Shown here: positions 26,947-36,020 of the stretch, piece by piece | How positions within the stretch are numbered: the stretch's first letter is position 1 | Layout: every line of letters starts with the position of its first letter | NCBI GenBank assembly: GCA_964405435.1 | Contig: CAYOOD010000035.1 | Location: 1-64,000, forward strand | Direction of reading: 5' to 3' | Length of the DNA: 64,000 nucleotides | Source of the DNA: DVEG01 sp964405435 | GTDB taxonomy: Bacteria; Cyanobacteriota; Cyanobacteriia; Cyanobacteriales; Oscillatoriaceae | Notes under the pieces: generated by a model | What the model was told of the DNA's origin: nothing | Databases searched by the model: none | The model's input: the letters and a program-made list of their open reading frames with translations, nothing else | Translations under genes and position numbers: made by a program

Positions 26947-28635
26947 TCAAAACGGTGTAGGAGCGTGTAGGTGGAGGATTTGTCGGGATTGGGGATGCTC
27001 GATCGCCAGTTCGCGAGCGTGCAGGTGCAATCGACCAGCACCGGCACGGCATCCGTAGAGGCGATCGCCTAAAATAGGAATGCCCAAACCTCTCGCATCG
27101 GCAGCGTGAACTCGAATCTGATGCGATCGCCCGGTTAGCGGCACAAACTCGACTCGCGTGAGATTGCCTTCCCTCGCCATCACCCGGAAGCGAGTGACGC
27201 TGGGCTTGCCGCGCTGTTCATCGACAGTTTGATAGGGGCGATTCTCTGGATTTCCCCACAGCGGCAAGTCGATTTCACCGCAATCAGCCGGCACAATACC
27301 GGCGAGCACGGCTTCATAAATTTTGCCAACCTGTCGCTGCTGAAATTGCCGGCTGAGTTGGCAGTAGGTTTCGCGATCGCGCGCCAGCAAAAGAATGCCA
27401 GAAGTATCCCGATCTAAACGATGCACCGCCACGAGCGACATGCCATCAGGCAAGACGTGGCGCAAGCGACTGAGCGCGCTGTCGAAGCGCTCGCTAGAAC
27501 GACCGGGCACCGACAGCAACCCAGCCGGCTTGTTCGCAGCAATCAGCCATTCATCTTCATAAAGAATCGGCAGCGCGATCTCTTCTGTTGCACTGCCGGC
27601 TCGTTCGCCAAATTGTCTCGACGCCACGGCAGATTTCTCAGACAATCCCGATAGCAAAAAACCCATTAACGGCTGACAGCGTTCTGCACAGGCTCCGTAG
27701 AATTCTCCCGGAATTTTATCTCCCTTTGCCGAAGGCAAGCCCCACCAAAATTCTGCCAGTGCCAGCGGTTTTAGACCCCGCGTTGCCGCATAGTGGAGCA
27801 GCTTGGGGGCGCAACAGTCTCCCGTGCCGGTGGGCATCGAGCCGGCTGGCATCAATTCCTGCAACGAGAGAGATTGTCCGGCAAAATTCGTCAGGCTGTA
27901 GGCAGCGTGCATTTGTGCTTGCAGTTGGCGAGATAATTCTTTGCGGCGTTTTTTAAGTTCCTGTATCCGCAAATCCGCCAATTCAACGGCTTGTTTTAGG
28001 GGTTGCAATGCGGCAGAATGCTGGCGTTTGAGCAGTCGCCGCTCAATGCCATCCCGCCGACTTTCTCCGTCAAGTTGTTCGAGGGCAACTGCTAGAGCGT
28101 CTCCCGCAAGAGTTTCCCCGAGTCGCTGGCGTCGTTCCCGTCGCTGCTGTTGGTTTTGTCGGTGGCGATCGCTCAAATCCTGCAAGTCTTTCTCGAACTG
28201 GCGAGATAAAGTTTCGTACTGCTGCCGTTCTTGCCGTTGCTTCAGGGCGAGCAATTCGAGCTTGATAGCATCCAACTCAGCTAAAGTGCGGGCTTCCTCC
28301 AACGCCACTTCCTCTCGCCCCGGAATCGGCTCTACCCAGCCTTCAACGACACTCTGACTGTTGAGAAGACCGGAAAACGCTTTCAGGACTCGTTGTTCTC
28401 CATTCGGCAGTTCAACCAGCAATATTCCGTACATTTTGCCCTCACCGACATAACAGCGATCGCTGCTGAGGTGTTGCATTAAGCCGCGAGCGATCGCCTC
28501 CGATAGAGGCGATCGCGGCAGTCTCAGCAAATCGCCGCTCAAAGGACAGCGCCCTTCATAGTAATAGCTAGCCGGGAGATTGCCGACAGCAGAATCCCCC
28601 TCAATAAAATCCGAAACTGGATGAAGCAGCGCCAT
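26947..28635 (-). CDS. RluA-type RNA pseudouridine synthase with long N-terminal extension
   Basis: A 562-residue protein. The C-terminal half (from about 350) is a pseudouridine synthase with the catalytic Asp motif HRLDRDTSGILLLA and the late GRSHQIRVH and LGDRLYG landmarks of the RluA family. The N-terminal 330 residues hold a coiled coil (about 110-240, Gln/Arg/Leu-rich) and a segment with CCAPKLLHYAATRGLKPLA, a feature known from long RluA-like proteins in cyanobacteria and plants. Start ATG 28635. RNA target not identifiable from sequence. It is the only gene on this strand between the VWA and the hydrolase gene. Confidence 0.85.
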   Translation of the reverse strand: MALLHPVSDFIEGDSAVGNLPASYYYEGRCPLSGDLLRLPRSPLSEAIARGLMQHLSSDRCYVGEGKMYGILLVELPNGEQRVLKAFSGLLNSQSVVEGWVEPIPGREEVALEEARTLAELDAIKLELLALKQRQERQQYETLSRQFEKDLQDLSDRHRQNQQQRRERRQRLGETLAGDALAVALEQLDGESRRDGIERRLLKRQHSAALQPLKQAVELADLRIQELKKRRKELSRQLQAQMHAAYSLTNFAGQSLSLQELMPAGSMPTGTGDCCAPKLLHYAATRGLKPLALAEFWWGLPSAKGDKIPGEFYGACAERCQPLMGFLLSGLSEKSAVASRQFGERAGSATEEIALPILYEDEWLIAANKPAGLLSVPGRSSERFDSALSRLRHVLPDGMSLVAVHRLDRDTSGILLLARDRETYCQLSRQFQQRQVGKIYEAVLAGIVPADCGEIDLPLWGNPENRPYQTVDEQRGKPSVTRFRVMAREGNLTRVEFVPLTGRSHQIRVHAADARGLGIPILGDRLYGCRAGAGRLHLHARELAIEHPQSRQILHLHAPTPF

Positions 28636-28750
28636 ACAACGGAGAATTTAAAATCTGGCTGAACCCTCTCATTATTATTCCCCAATGCGTGAATTTTTGC
28701 AGGTCGGTATGAGACATTTTGTTCCAAACAAGCACGCATTCTCCTAGCGG

Positions 28751-29437
28751 CTACCTGCGCTCCTTAACGCGCGCCAGATAGCGCTCGAACCAATCGCGCG
28801 CCAGCAGCGCCACCTCTTCGAGCGCTCCCGGTTCTTCAAAAAGGTGCGTCGCTCCCTGAACGATTTGCAAGTGCTTTTCCACCTGCAACCGCGCCAGCGC
28901 CGCCTGATTCATGTCAATGACCGGCAAGTCATTCCCGCCGACGATCGCCAGCGTCGGAGCCTTGACGCACAGAAGGGCGTCCCCAGCCAGATCGGGACGC
29001 CCGCCGCGCGAGACAATTGCCTCAACGGCGTCTGGGCGTTCTGCTGCCGCCAGCAACGCCGCACCCGCTCCGGTACTCGCGCCGAAGTAACCGATGCTCA
29101 ATTTGCGAGTATCCCGATTTTGCGCGAGCCATTCAGTGGCGTCAATCAGTCGCTCTGCCAAAAAGGTCATGTTGAAGCGCAGGTGTCCGGTGCGGGCGTC
29201 TGCCGCCTCTTCGTCTTCAGTCAGCAAGTCGAGCAGCAGGGTGGCAAACCCCGCCTGGTTGAGTACCTCAGCAACAAAACGATTGCGGGGACTGTGCCGG
29301 CTGCTGCCGCTGCCGTGGGCGAACAGCACCACAGCCCGCGCGCTGGCGGGCACTCTCAGATCGCCGGCTAGGTTAATCGCACCTGACGGCACCAGCACCG
29401 ATCGCTCTTCTACCTTTCCAGGGAATGCAGTATTCAT
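28751..29437 (-). CDS. Dienelactone-hydrolase-like alpha/beta hydrolase
   Basis: A 228-residue protein with the DLH-family pattern: FAHGSGSSRHSPRNRFVAEV oxyanion region, nucleophile elbow GYFGASTGAGAAL (Ser in GASTG), a NDLPV acid-side strand and a catalytic His in GATHLFEEPGALEEV. Such proteins are often fused to or next to a phosphoribosyltransferase domain; here it stands alone. Substrate unknown. Confidence 0.8.
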   Translation of the reverse strand: MNTAFPGKVEERSVLVPSGAINLAGDLRVPASARAVVLFAHGSGSSRHSPRNRFVAEVLNQAGFATLLLDLLTEDEEAADARTGHLRFNMTFLAERLIDATEWLAQNRDTRKLSIGYFGASTGAGAALLAAAERPDAVEAIVSRGGRPDLAGDALLCVKAPTLAIVGGNDLPVIDMNQAALARLQVEKHLQIVQGATHLFEEPGALEEVALLARDWFERYLARVKERR

Positions 29438-29802
29438 AGGTGTCTTTTCATCCTGCTATTAAGAAAATGGGAATTAGCGTCAGATTTCAGCGCGGCATGA
29501 AGCGCAGCACCCTACGGGAATCGCTCGTCGCCCACTGATAAGTATAAATCTCTATTTTCGCTGGCAAGTGACGCCTTCTCACTTGCCTTTTTCTTGTAGA
29601 ATTTTCTGCCTGGGTCTTACCCTCAGACTTAACAAAACCCTCCCTCTCTATTTCTCCCTCCTAGGGAATAAATTTTACATCGCAGATAATAGGCGTTCGG
29701 ACTTAGCTGCGTCTTTTTGAAGTGGGCTCAGCCTTGACTGGCTTAAAGGAGTTTCTCTATTTTACCTTAATTCAATCTCAGCTCGATCTATCTATTAATT
29801 TA

Positions 29803-29932
29803 TTCCCCTGGGGGGAGCATCTCAGTTTTGTAAAAAGACTATCAGGAGTGCGGGCCAGAAAGCCCGCGATGAGGTCATAGATCGCGGGCCAGAAAGCCCG
29901 CACTACAAAACTGAGATGCTCTCTCCCCTGGG
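29803..29932. repeat. MITE-like long inverted-repeat element with two inner hairpins
   Basis: Terminal arms GAGCATCTCAGTTTTGTA (29815-29832) and its exact complement (29904-29921) extend imperfectly with CCCCTGGGG-type ends to about 31 bases each. Between them GCGGGCCAGAAAGCCCGC occurs twice. The remaining sequence 29438-30229 has no gene. Confidence 0.6.
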
Positions 29933-30229
29933 AAGGTGCCAAACCGAAGAGGCAGAGCTTTTCATTCACCAGAACTCATCTCCTGACCTGCGCCAGCGCT
30001 GAAAGGTGAAAAGCAGAAAAGTTATTGAATTTTACAGAAAAATGGTTGGCATCTATTTCCCAAAAGAATGCGAAACCGATCTAGCAGCAGCCCAATACCG
30101 CAGATAGAGGTTGTACGCAGAAGCAGCGGTTATTTTGTTGAGTAGGGAGCGCCTAGAGCGAATCCTCTCAGCGTTGGGATTGGGCCATGAAAGCTTCTAA
30201 CTGAAACTGAAGAGTAAAGCCATAAAACG

Positions 30230-31519
30230 ATGAGTCAGTTAAGCGGCAATGAAATCAACACAGCCCTGCTAACCCTTGGCGGGCTGCTGCTAGTGCTGGG
30301 GCTATTTTCTGGCTATATCAAAGAGCGCTTGTTTCTCTCAGATTCCCTAGTGGCGCTGCTGGTAGGGGTGTTGCTCAGTCCACCTGTTTTCGGCTTAATA
30401 GACTTGGCTCACTGGGGGAATCAGGAGGGGATTTTAGAGCAGGGAGCGCGGCTGGCGATCGCCATCCAACTGATGGGAATAGCGCTGCGACTCCCGAAAA
30501 ACTACCCGTTCAAAAACTGGCGCTCTTTAGGAGTGATGCTGGGATTGGTCATGCCCCTGATGTGGCTGAGCAGCAGCGTGCTGGCGTACCTGATTTTCGG
30601 GTTGCCCGTTTGGGTATCCCTGCTCGTCGGGGCTGTTATCACCCCCACCGATCCGGTGGTTTCTACCTCCGTCGTCACCGGGAAAGTCGCCGAGCAAAAC
30701 CTGCCCGATCGCCTCCGACATCTCATTTCAGCCGAGTCTGCCGCCAATGACGGGTTAGCTTACCCGTTTGTACTCCTGCCGATTTTAATATTGACTAAAC
30801 CGCCCGGTGAAGCAGTTTTTCACTGGCTGACGAAAACCCTTCTGTGGGAAGTTGGAGCGGCTGTCATCATAGGCGCGGCGTTGGGCTGGGGAGCCGGTCG
30901 GCTTCTAGTGTGGGCGGAAGGTAAAAAAACCATAGACAAGCAGTCTTTTCTTGCCTATACCGTTGCTCTCTCATTAGCTGTTTTGGGGTTCGTCAAATTG
31001 CTCGGCAGCGATGGCATCCTCGCCGTTTTCGCGGCGGGAATCGCTTTTGACACGATCGTGGGAGGGCAGGATCGCGCAGAAGAAGGCAAGGTGCAGGAAG
31101 CAATAGACCGATTTTTTACCCTGTATATTTTCGTACTGCTGGGTTTGGCGCTGCCGTGGCAGCAGTGGCAGGCTCTGGGGTGGCGGGGAGTGTTCTTCGC
31201 GATCGCGGTTTTGTTGCTGCGCCGAATTCCCGCGCTGCTGCTATTGCGTCCCTCGATCGGAAAACTGCACGGAATGCAGGACGTTTTGTTTGTGGGATGG
31301 TTCGGTCCTGTCGGCGCTGCGGCGCTGTTTTATGCCATGCTGGCGCTGCACAAAACGGGATTGGAGTCAGCTTGGGCGATCGGCAGCTCGATTATTTGCG
31401 CGTCTATTCTCGTTCACGGGATAACGGCTATTCCCTTAACCAAATACTACGGAACTCGCCATCGCGATCTTGCCGATCGGTCAGAACAAATCTCGCAAGC
31501 AACCCGAACAACGCACTAA
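30230..31519 (+). CDS. CPA1-type cation/proton antiporter
   Basis: A 429-residue polytopic membrane protein with roughly 12 hydrophobic segments and the CPA1 landmarks TPTDPVVSTSVVTGK (near 140) and LISAESAANDGLAYPF. It should exchange Na+ or K+ for H+ across the membrane. The start ATG follows AAAACG. It precedes the pyruvate-oxidase-like gene by 17 bases and ChaB follows, so the three probably form one operon linked to ion or pH stress. Exact ion not determinable. Confidence 0.9.
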   Translation: MSQLSGNEINTALLTLGGLLLVLGLFSGYIKERLFLSDSLVALLVGVLLSPPVFGLIDLAHWGNQEGILEQGARLAIAIQLMGIALRLPKNYPFKNWRSLGVMLGLVMPLMWLSSSVLAYLIFGLPVWVSLLVGAVITPTDPVVSTSVVTGKVAEQNLPDRLRHLISAESAANDGLAYPFVLLPILILTKPPGEAVFHWLTKTLLWEVGAAVIIGAALGWGAGRLLVWAEGKKTIDKQSFLAYTVALSLAVLGFVKLLGSDGILAVFAAGIAFDTIVGGQDRAEEGKVQEAIDRFFTLYIFVLLGLALPWQQWQALGWRGVFFAIAVLLLRRIPALLLLRPSIGKLHGMQDVLFVGWFGPVGAAALFYAMLALHKTGLESAWAIGSSIICASILVHGITAIPLTKYYGTRHRDLADRSEQISQATRTTH

Positions 31520-31536
31520 CACGGGAGAATAAAAAA

Positions 31537-33288
31537 ATGGCAACAACTGCAGCCGATATCTTAATCGATACTATCTACGACTGGGGCGTCGAGGTGATCT
31601 TCGGGTTGCCCGGTGACGGCATCAACGGCATTATGGAAGCGCTGCGCGATCGCCAAAACAAAATCCGCTTTATCCAAGTGCGCCACGAAGAAGCCGCCGC
31701 TTTCATGGCTTGCGCGTATGCCAAATATACCGGCAATCTCGGCGTTTGTTTGGCAACATCCGGCCCGGGAGGGCTGCACCTGCTCAACGGTCTTTACGAT
31801 GCCAAATTAGACGGGCAGCCGGTACTGGCAATAACGGGGCACCACTATCACGACCTGATCGATACTCACTCGCAGCAAGATGTAGATCTCGATAAAGTCT
31901 TTATGGACGCGACCGTTTACAATGCCCGCGTCATGGGGCCGGCTCACGTTGAAACGATTGCCGATCTCGCTTGCCGTGCCGCCCTGAGCAAGCGCGGCGT
32001 CGCTCACATTAATTTCCCCGTTGATTTCCAATCGCAAAACGCTGAAAAACAGGGGTCTAAACGCAACGTCCCGCACCACACTTCCGACGTATTCGCCCGC
32101 AGCGCCCGAATGCCCAACGAAAATGACTTGCTCCGAGCCGCCGCTATTTTAAATGACGGCCAAAAAATTGCCATTCTGGCAGGGCGGGGGGCGCTAAACG
32201 CAACTGACGAACTCGAAGAAATTGCCAATAAGTTAGGAGCGCCAATCGTCAAAGCCCTGCTCGGCAAAGCGGCTGTACCGGATTTCAGCCCTTATACCAC
32301 GGGCGGAATCGGTTTGGTCGGCACTAAACCCTCGCAAGAAGTCATGGAAGAATGCGATACCTTGCTGATGGTGGGAACGTCTTTTCCCTATCTGGAATAT
32401 TTGCCAAAACCCGGTCAAGCCCAAGGCATTCAAATCGACCTCGATCCGATGCGAATTGGCTTGCGCTATCCGGTAGAGGTGGGATTGGTTGGCGACAGCC
32501 GCCGCACCCTGCAAGCGCTCCTGCCGCTGTTAGATTGCCACGAAGATCGCAGCTTTTTAGAAAAGGCTCAGTCGGGGATGCGAGAGTGGTGGCAGTTGAT
32601 GCAAGAACGCAGCACGCGCCCCGACAAGCCGATGAAGCCGCAGGTGGTGGCGTGGGAGCTGGGGAAGCGCTTGTCGGAGACGGCGATTGTTTCGGCAGAT
32701 TCCGGCACGATTACGACGTGGTGGGCGCGGCAAATCCCGGTGAAACGGGGTCAAATGCACTCGGTATCGGGCACGCTCGCTTCGATGGCGTGCGGGCTTC
32801 CCTATGCGATCGCCGCTCAGATTGCTTACCCAAACCGGCAGTGCGTCGCTTTCGTGGGAGATGGCGGTTTTTCGATGCTGATGGCGGAATTTGCCACCTG
32901 TGTCAAATATCAACTGCCCGTGAAAATTATCGTCATCAAGAATAACTCGCTCGGTCAAATTAAGTGGGAGCAGATGGTTTTTTTAGGCAATCCCGAATAC
33001 GGCTGCGAGTTGCATCCGATTGACTTTGCGGCGGTGGCGAGAGCCTGCGGCGGCACGGGTTTTACCATTGAAGACCCTGCCGATTGCGGTGCTGTCCTCG
33101 ATCGCGCCCTTGCCACGCCCGGGCCGGTTGTGGTGGAGGCGATCGTCGATCCCTTTGAACCGCCCCTGCCTCCCAAAACAACTCTGGATCAAGCCGCAAA
33201 ACTCGCTCAATCCCTGGCAAAAGGCGAACCCAACCGCGACAAAATCGCCCTGACGATTTTGTCCGATAAAGTTCGAGAACTTGTTTGA
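31537..33288 (+). CDS. Thiamine-diphosphate enzyme, pyruvate oxidase/PoxB-like
   Basis: The 583-residue product has the POX/ALS layout: N-terminal Pyr domain with catalytic Glu in RHEEAAAFMA, a FAD-type middle domain, and a C-terminal PP domain with the ThDP motif GDGGFSMLMAEFATC and NNSLGQIKWEQ. Length is close to E. coli PoxB (572). It likely converts pyruvate to acetate plus CO2 with membrane electron transfer, though acetolactate synthase-like activities share this fold. ATG 31537, after GGGAGAAT; the frame is open from 31156, but that stretch overlaps the antiporter gene. It follows the antiporter and precedes ChaB. Confidence 0.8.
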   Translation: MATTAADILIDTIYDWGVEVIFGLPGDGINGIMEALRDRQNKIRFIQVRHEEAAAFMACAYAKYTGNLGVCLATSGPGGLHLLNGLYDAKLDGQPVLAITGHHYHDLIDTHSQQDVDLDKVFMDATVYNARVMGPAHVETIADLACRAALSKRGVAHINFPVDFQSQNAEKQGSKRNVPHHTSDVFARSARMPNENDLLRAAAILNDGQKIAILAGRGALNATDELEEIANKLGAPIVKALLGKAAVPDFSPYTTGGIGLVGTKPSQEVMEECDTLLMVGTSFPYLEYLPKPGQAQGIQIDLDPMRIGLRYPVEVGLVGDSRRTLQALLPLLDCHEDRSFLEKAQSGMREWWQLMQERSTRPDKPMKPQVVAWELGKRLSETAIVSADSGTITTWWARQIPVKRGQMHSVSGTLASMACGLPYAIAAQIAYPNRQCVAFVGDGGFSMLMAEFATCVKYQLPVKIIVIKNNSLGQIKWEQMVFLGNPEYGCELHPIDFAAVARACGGTGFTIEDPADCGAVLDRALATPGPVVVEAIVDPFEPPLPPKTTLDQAAKLAQSLAKGEPNRDKIALTILSDKVRELV

Positions 33289-33322
33289 CCCAAACTCAAA
33301 TTTAACCAGGAGGTTTTCAGCC

Positions 33323-33526
33323 ATGCCTTACAAACACCTTGACGAACTGCCGGATGCCGTCAAAGAACACTTGCCAAAGCACGCGCAGGAGATTTTCCGC
33401 GCTGCCTTTAACAATGCAGAAAAAGAATACGATGAGGAAGAAACTGCTTTCCGCGTCGCTTGGAGTGCCGTCAAAAAAGACTACGAAAAAGGCGAAAACG
33501 GGCAGTGGCACAAAAAATCTGATTAG
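33323..33526 (+). CDS. ChaB-family protein
   Basis: A 67-residue acidic protein (PYKHLDELPDAVKEHLPKHA, then AWSAVKKDYEKG) matching the ChaB family, once called a cation transport regulator. ATG 33323 is placed by AGGAGG at 33308-33313. It follows the pyruvate-oxidase-like gene by about 35 bases; together with the antiporter upstream this recalls the ChaA/ChaB association. Confidence 0.85.
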   Translation: MPYKHLDELPDAVKEHLPKHAQEIFRAAFNNAEKEYDEEETAFRVAWSAVKKDYEKGENGQWHKKSD

Positions 33527-33788
33527 TTCGCACAAGTTACTGCTCCTATCCGATCGAACCAATCGTGGGTAATTAGCAATCGGAAAGATTGAGCTTCAAT
33601 CCTGTTATTAATGACCGGCAAGCTTTAGGTTTTCAAGCTAATTACCCCTGACCGCTTATCAGTAACGAGGGAGTGCTAGTAGTCACTTGAGTTATTGAGG
33701 AGAAGTTTGCAGGGGCGAGACCCACCGGAAAGCAGCCTCTATAACCCTGAATGTAAGTTTGCAAAAAATCTTTAATCAAAAGCAGAAT

Positions 33789-34817
33789 ATGGCAGATTAT
33801 TTAGATCTAATTCAAACGTTAGTTCAAGAAGTCAAGAGCCGCGAAGAAGCGCTGCCGCTGATGAACGAGAATTGCGGCTCTCGTTTTTTCCTGCATCCCA
33901 AACCAACGCGCAATGTCTGTCTATTTTTTCACGGATTCACGGCCACACCAGAGCAATTCATCCCCCTCGGAGAAGCTTGTTTTGATGCCGGCTGCAATGT
34001 GTTGATTCCCCTGCAACCCGGTCACGGTATTGCAGGGGATTGGGATAGAAAAAACCCTCCTCCTTTGCCTGAAAATCGGCAAATTTATCAAGATTTCGGG
34101 CTGCACTGGTTGGAAGTGGCAAAACAACTGGGAGAACGCGCTATATTGGGCGGGCTTTCCACTGGCAGCACGCTAGCGGCTTGGCTGGCGCTCGATCGCC
34201 CGCAAGAAATTTACCGGACTTTAGCATTTGCGCCCTATTTGAGCAGCAGCAACCCGCTGGCTGATTGGGTGGTGCGAATTTTCAATATTTACTATAAGTG
34301 GTACAAGCAGTTAGGACGAGTACATTTTGGATATAATGGCTTTAAAATGTCCGCTTTGCGAATATTTTTAGAGATGGCAGACGAGGTTCGCGATCGCGCC
34401 AAAAAGACAGCGGGAGCGCCGATGTTCGTCATATCGAGCGCCAGCGATCGCGCCGTCGGAAACTCCGCGCAAAAAGCCCTGTTTAAAGCAGCCGTCAAGC
34501 GGCAACCCAAATCCTGGTATTACTGCTTTGACAAGCGCCTGAACATTCCGCATACAATGATGACTAGAGCAGAAGGAAACCACCATCTGGGCTTGTTAAT
34601 CGCGATCGCAAAAGCTTATCTTGACAGCGATATAACCTGGGATGAAGTCGCAGCGCTTGCTGGGCTAGTTCGGCAGGGCGAATCCTTTAATGCAGCAGTT
34701 AACCAGCTAAATCTCGCCCATCGGGTTGCCCCCGAACTAGCGGCGATGGTGGCGGGAGTTAGCCAGCAAAAACTCTCCTCACCGAGTTTTTTTCCCTCAG
34801 CGACGTCTGAGGGTTAA
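33789..34817 (+). CDS. Alpha/beta hydrolase (lipase-like)
   Basis: A 342-residue protein with FFHGFTATPEQF (HG oxyanion motif), nucleophile Ser in LGGLSTGSTLAAW, an acidic-residue strand VISSASDRAV and a candidate His in NHHLGLLIA. A C-terminal 60-residue tail has no recognised motif. ATG 33789 (MADYLDLIQ) is preferred to TTG 33759. Function unknown, probably esterase or lysophospholipase-like. The repeat element at 34885 follows. Confidence 0.75.
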   Translation: MADYLDLIQTLVQEVKSREEALPLMNENCGSRFFLHPKPTRNVCLFFHGFTATPEQFIPLGEACFDAGCNVLIPLQPGHGIAGDWDRKNPPPLPENRQIYQDFGLHWLEVAKQLGERAILGGLSTGSTLAAWLALDRPQEIYRTLAFAPYLSSSNPLADWVVRIFNIYYKWYKQLGRVHFGYNGFKMSALRIFLEMADEVRDRAKKTAGAPMFVISSASDRAVGNSAQKALFKAAVKRQPKSWYYCFDKRLNIPHTMMTRAEGNHHLGLLIAIAKAYLDSDITWDEVAALAGLVRQGESFNAAVNQLNLAHRVAPELAAMVAGVSQQKLSSPSFFPSATSEG

Positions 34818-34884
34818 GTGCTTGATGCTTCGGCTGAGGTTTGAGTGTTGAGTGTTGCGGAGGACAATTCTTTTAACTCAAAAC

Positions 34885-35110
34885 TCATTAAGTCAACTCA
34901 AGTGGCGACTCCGAACAGAAATGATAATGGGTAGTGGGTAATGGCTAACAGATGGTAATGGGTAATGGGTAGAGTACCGATTGAAAAACGTGAATGAACA
35001 AGCCATCCCTAACCCGATAGGGCATCGATTTGACCGATTTTCAATTCCCGATTACCCATGACTGAGGGCTCCTCTAGGAGTAGCAACTTGGGTTACTTAC
35101 TGAAAACTCA
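34885..35110. repeat. Intergenic structured repeat, copy 2
   Basis: Same plan as copy 1 at 2640-2850: a CTCAAGTGGC end, GGGTAATGGGTAATGGG heptamers (about 34928-34975), CAAGCCATCC / CCGATAGGGCATCGATT, a complementary CCCGATTACCCAT arm, GGCTCCTCTA and an AACTTGGGT end. Blocks identical to copy 1 include CGATTACCCAT and GGCTCCTCTA. Confidence 0.6.
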
Positions 35111-35151
35111 TGGCTGAAAACTCATGGCTAAAAACTCATTCCTCTCCCTTA

Positions 35152-35982
35152 TCAACCCGCATCTAAAGTGATAAACGTGACTTCGGGCGGGCAATTCCAG
35201 CGTCCCGGTGGAAAGGTGCCCAAACCCCGATTCACATACAGAGAATTTTCTCCCACCTGATGCAATCCCTGAGCCCACTGCCAGTGCTGCACGACTTTAG
35301 GCCATTTGCCCTTTAAAAAAGGTATCCAAGGCCACAAAAATTCTGGGATTGCATGGCGGGAAGCGTGAATCCAGGTCGGGACGGGACCGAGAGCGGGAAT
35401 GACGATCTGACCGCCGTGGGTGTGACCGGACAATTGCAAGTCTACTCGCCATTTTTGCAGCGGTTCGGCACTGTCTGGATTGTGAGATAATACGAGGCGA
35501 GGGATGTCAGGCGCTATCTGCTCCATTGCCGCAGCCGGATTGAATTCGGGGGACCAAAAATCAGCCAGCCCGACGACCGCCAATTCTGCGCCCAAAGGAT
35601 AAGAGACTTGATTCCAGAGAACGTGAATTCCAGCCCCGGAAAGAGCGGCTGAAATTTCTTTTTTCGATCGGGGAAAATAGAGGTCGTGGTTTCCCAATAC
35701 TGCATAGATGCCAGCGCGACTTTGCAACTGCCGCAGCCGCCGTGCCAAAACGTGGATGGGTTTGGGATCGTGAGTCACAAAGTCTCCCGTGAGAAAGACT
35801 AAATCAGGCTTGAGTTGATTGCTAGTTTCGATGACTTGTGCTAGCAGGCGATCGGATAAGAGCAGCCCGTCGTAGTGGAAATCGGAAAGCTGGACTAGCT
35901 TTGTACCCTTTAAGGTTGGCGGCAAATTGGCGATCGCGATTCTCAAGTGTTCGACGCTCAGGGGTTCTGACAGGATATCCAT
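35152..35982 (-). CDS. Metallophosphoesterase (YkuE-like)
   Basis: A 276-residue protein with the calcineurin-type metal motifs in order: SDFHYDG (about 34-40), TGDFVTHD, LGNHDLYF, a LVLSHNPDSA His and SGHTHGGQI. YkuE-type members act on membrane or nucleotide substrates; this one has no signal peptide and its substrate is unknown. It is followed at 36021 by the PLD gene on the same strand, separated by 38 bases. Confidence 0.85.
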   Translation of the reverse strand: MDILSEPLSVEHLRIAIANLPPTLKGTKLVQLSDFHYDGLLLSDRLLAQVIETSNQLKPDLVFLTGDFVTHDPKPIHVLARRLRQLQSRAGIYAVLGNHDLYFPRSKKEISAALSGAGIHVLWNQVSYPLGAELAVVGLADFWSPEFNPAAAMEQIAPDIPRLVLSHNPDSAEPLQKWRVDLQLSGHTHGGQIVIPALGPVPTWIHASRHAIPEFLWPWIPFLKGKWPKVVQHWQWAQGLHQVGENSLYVNRGLGTFPPGRWNCPPEVTFITLDAG

Positions 35983-36020
35983 AACGCTTGACCTTAACTG
36001 ACGCCCTCAAACCCAGTATC

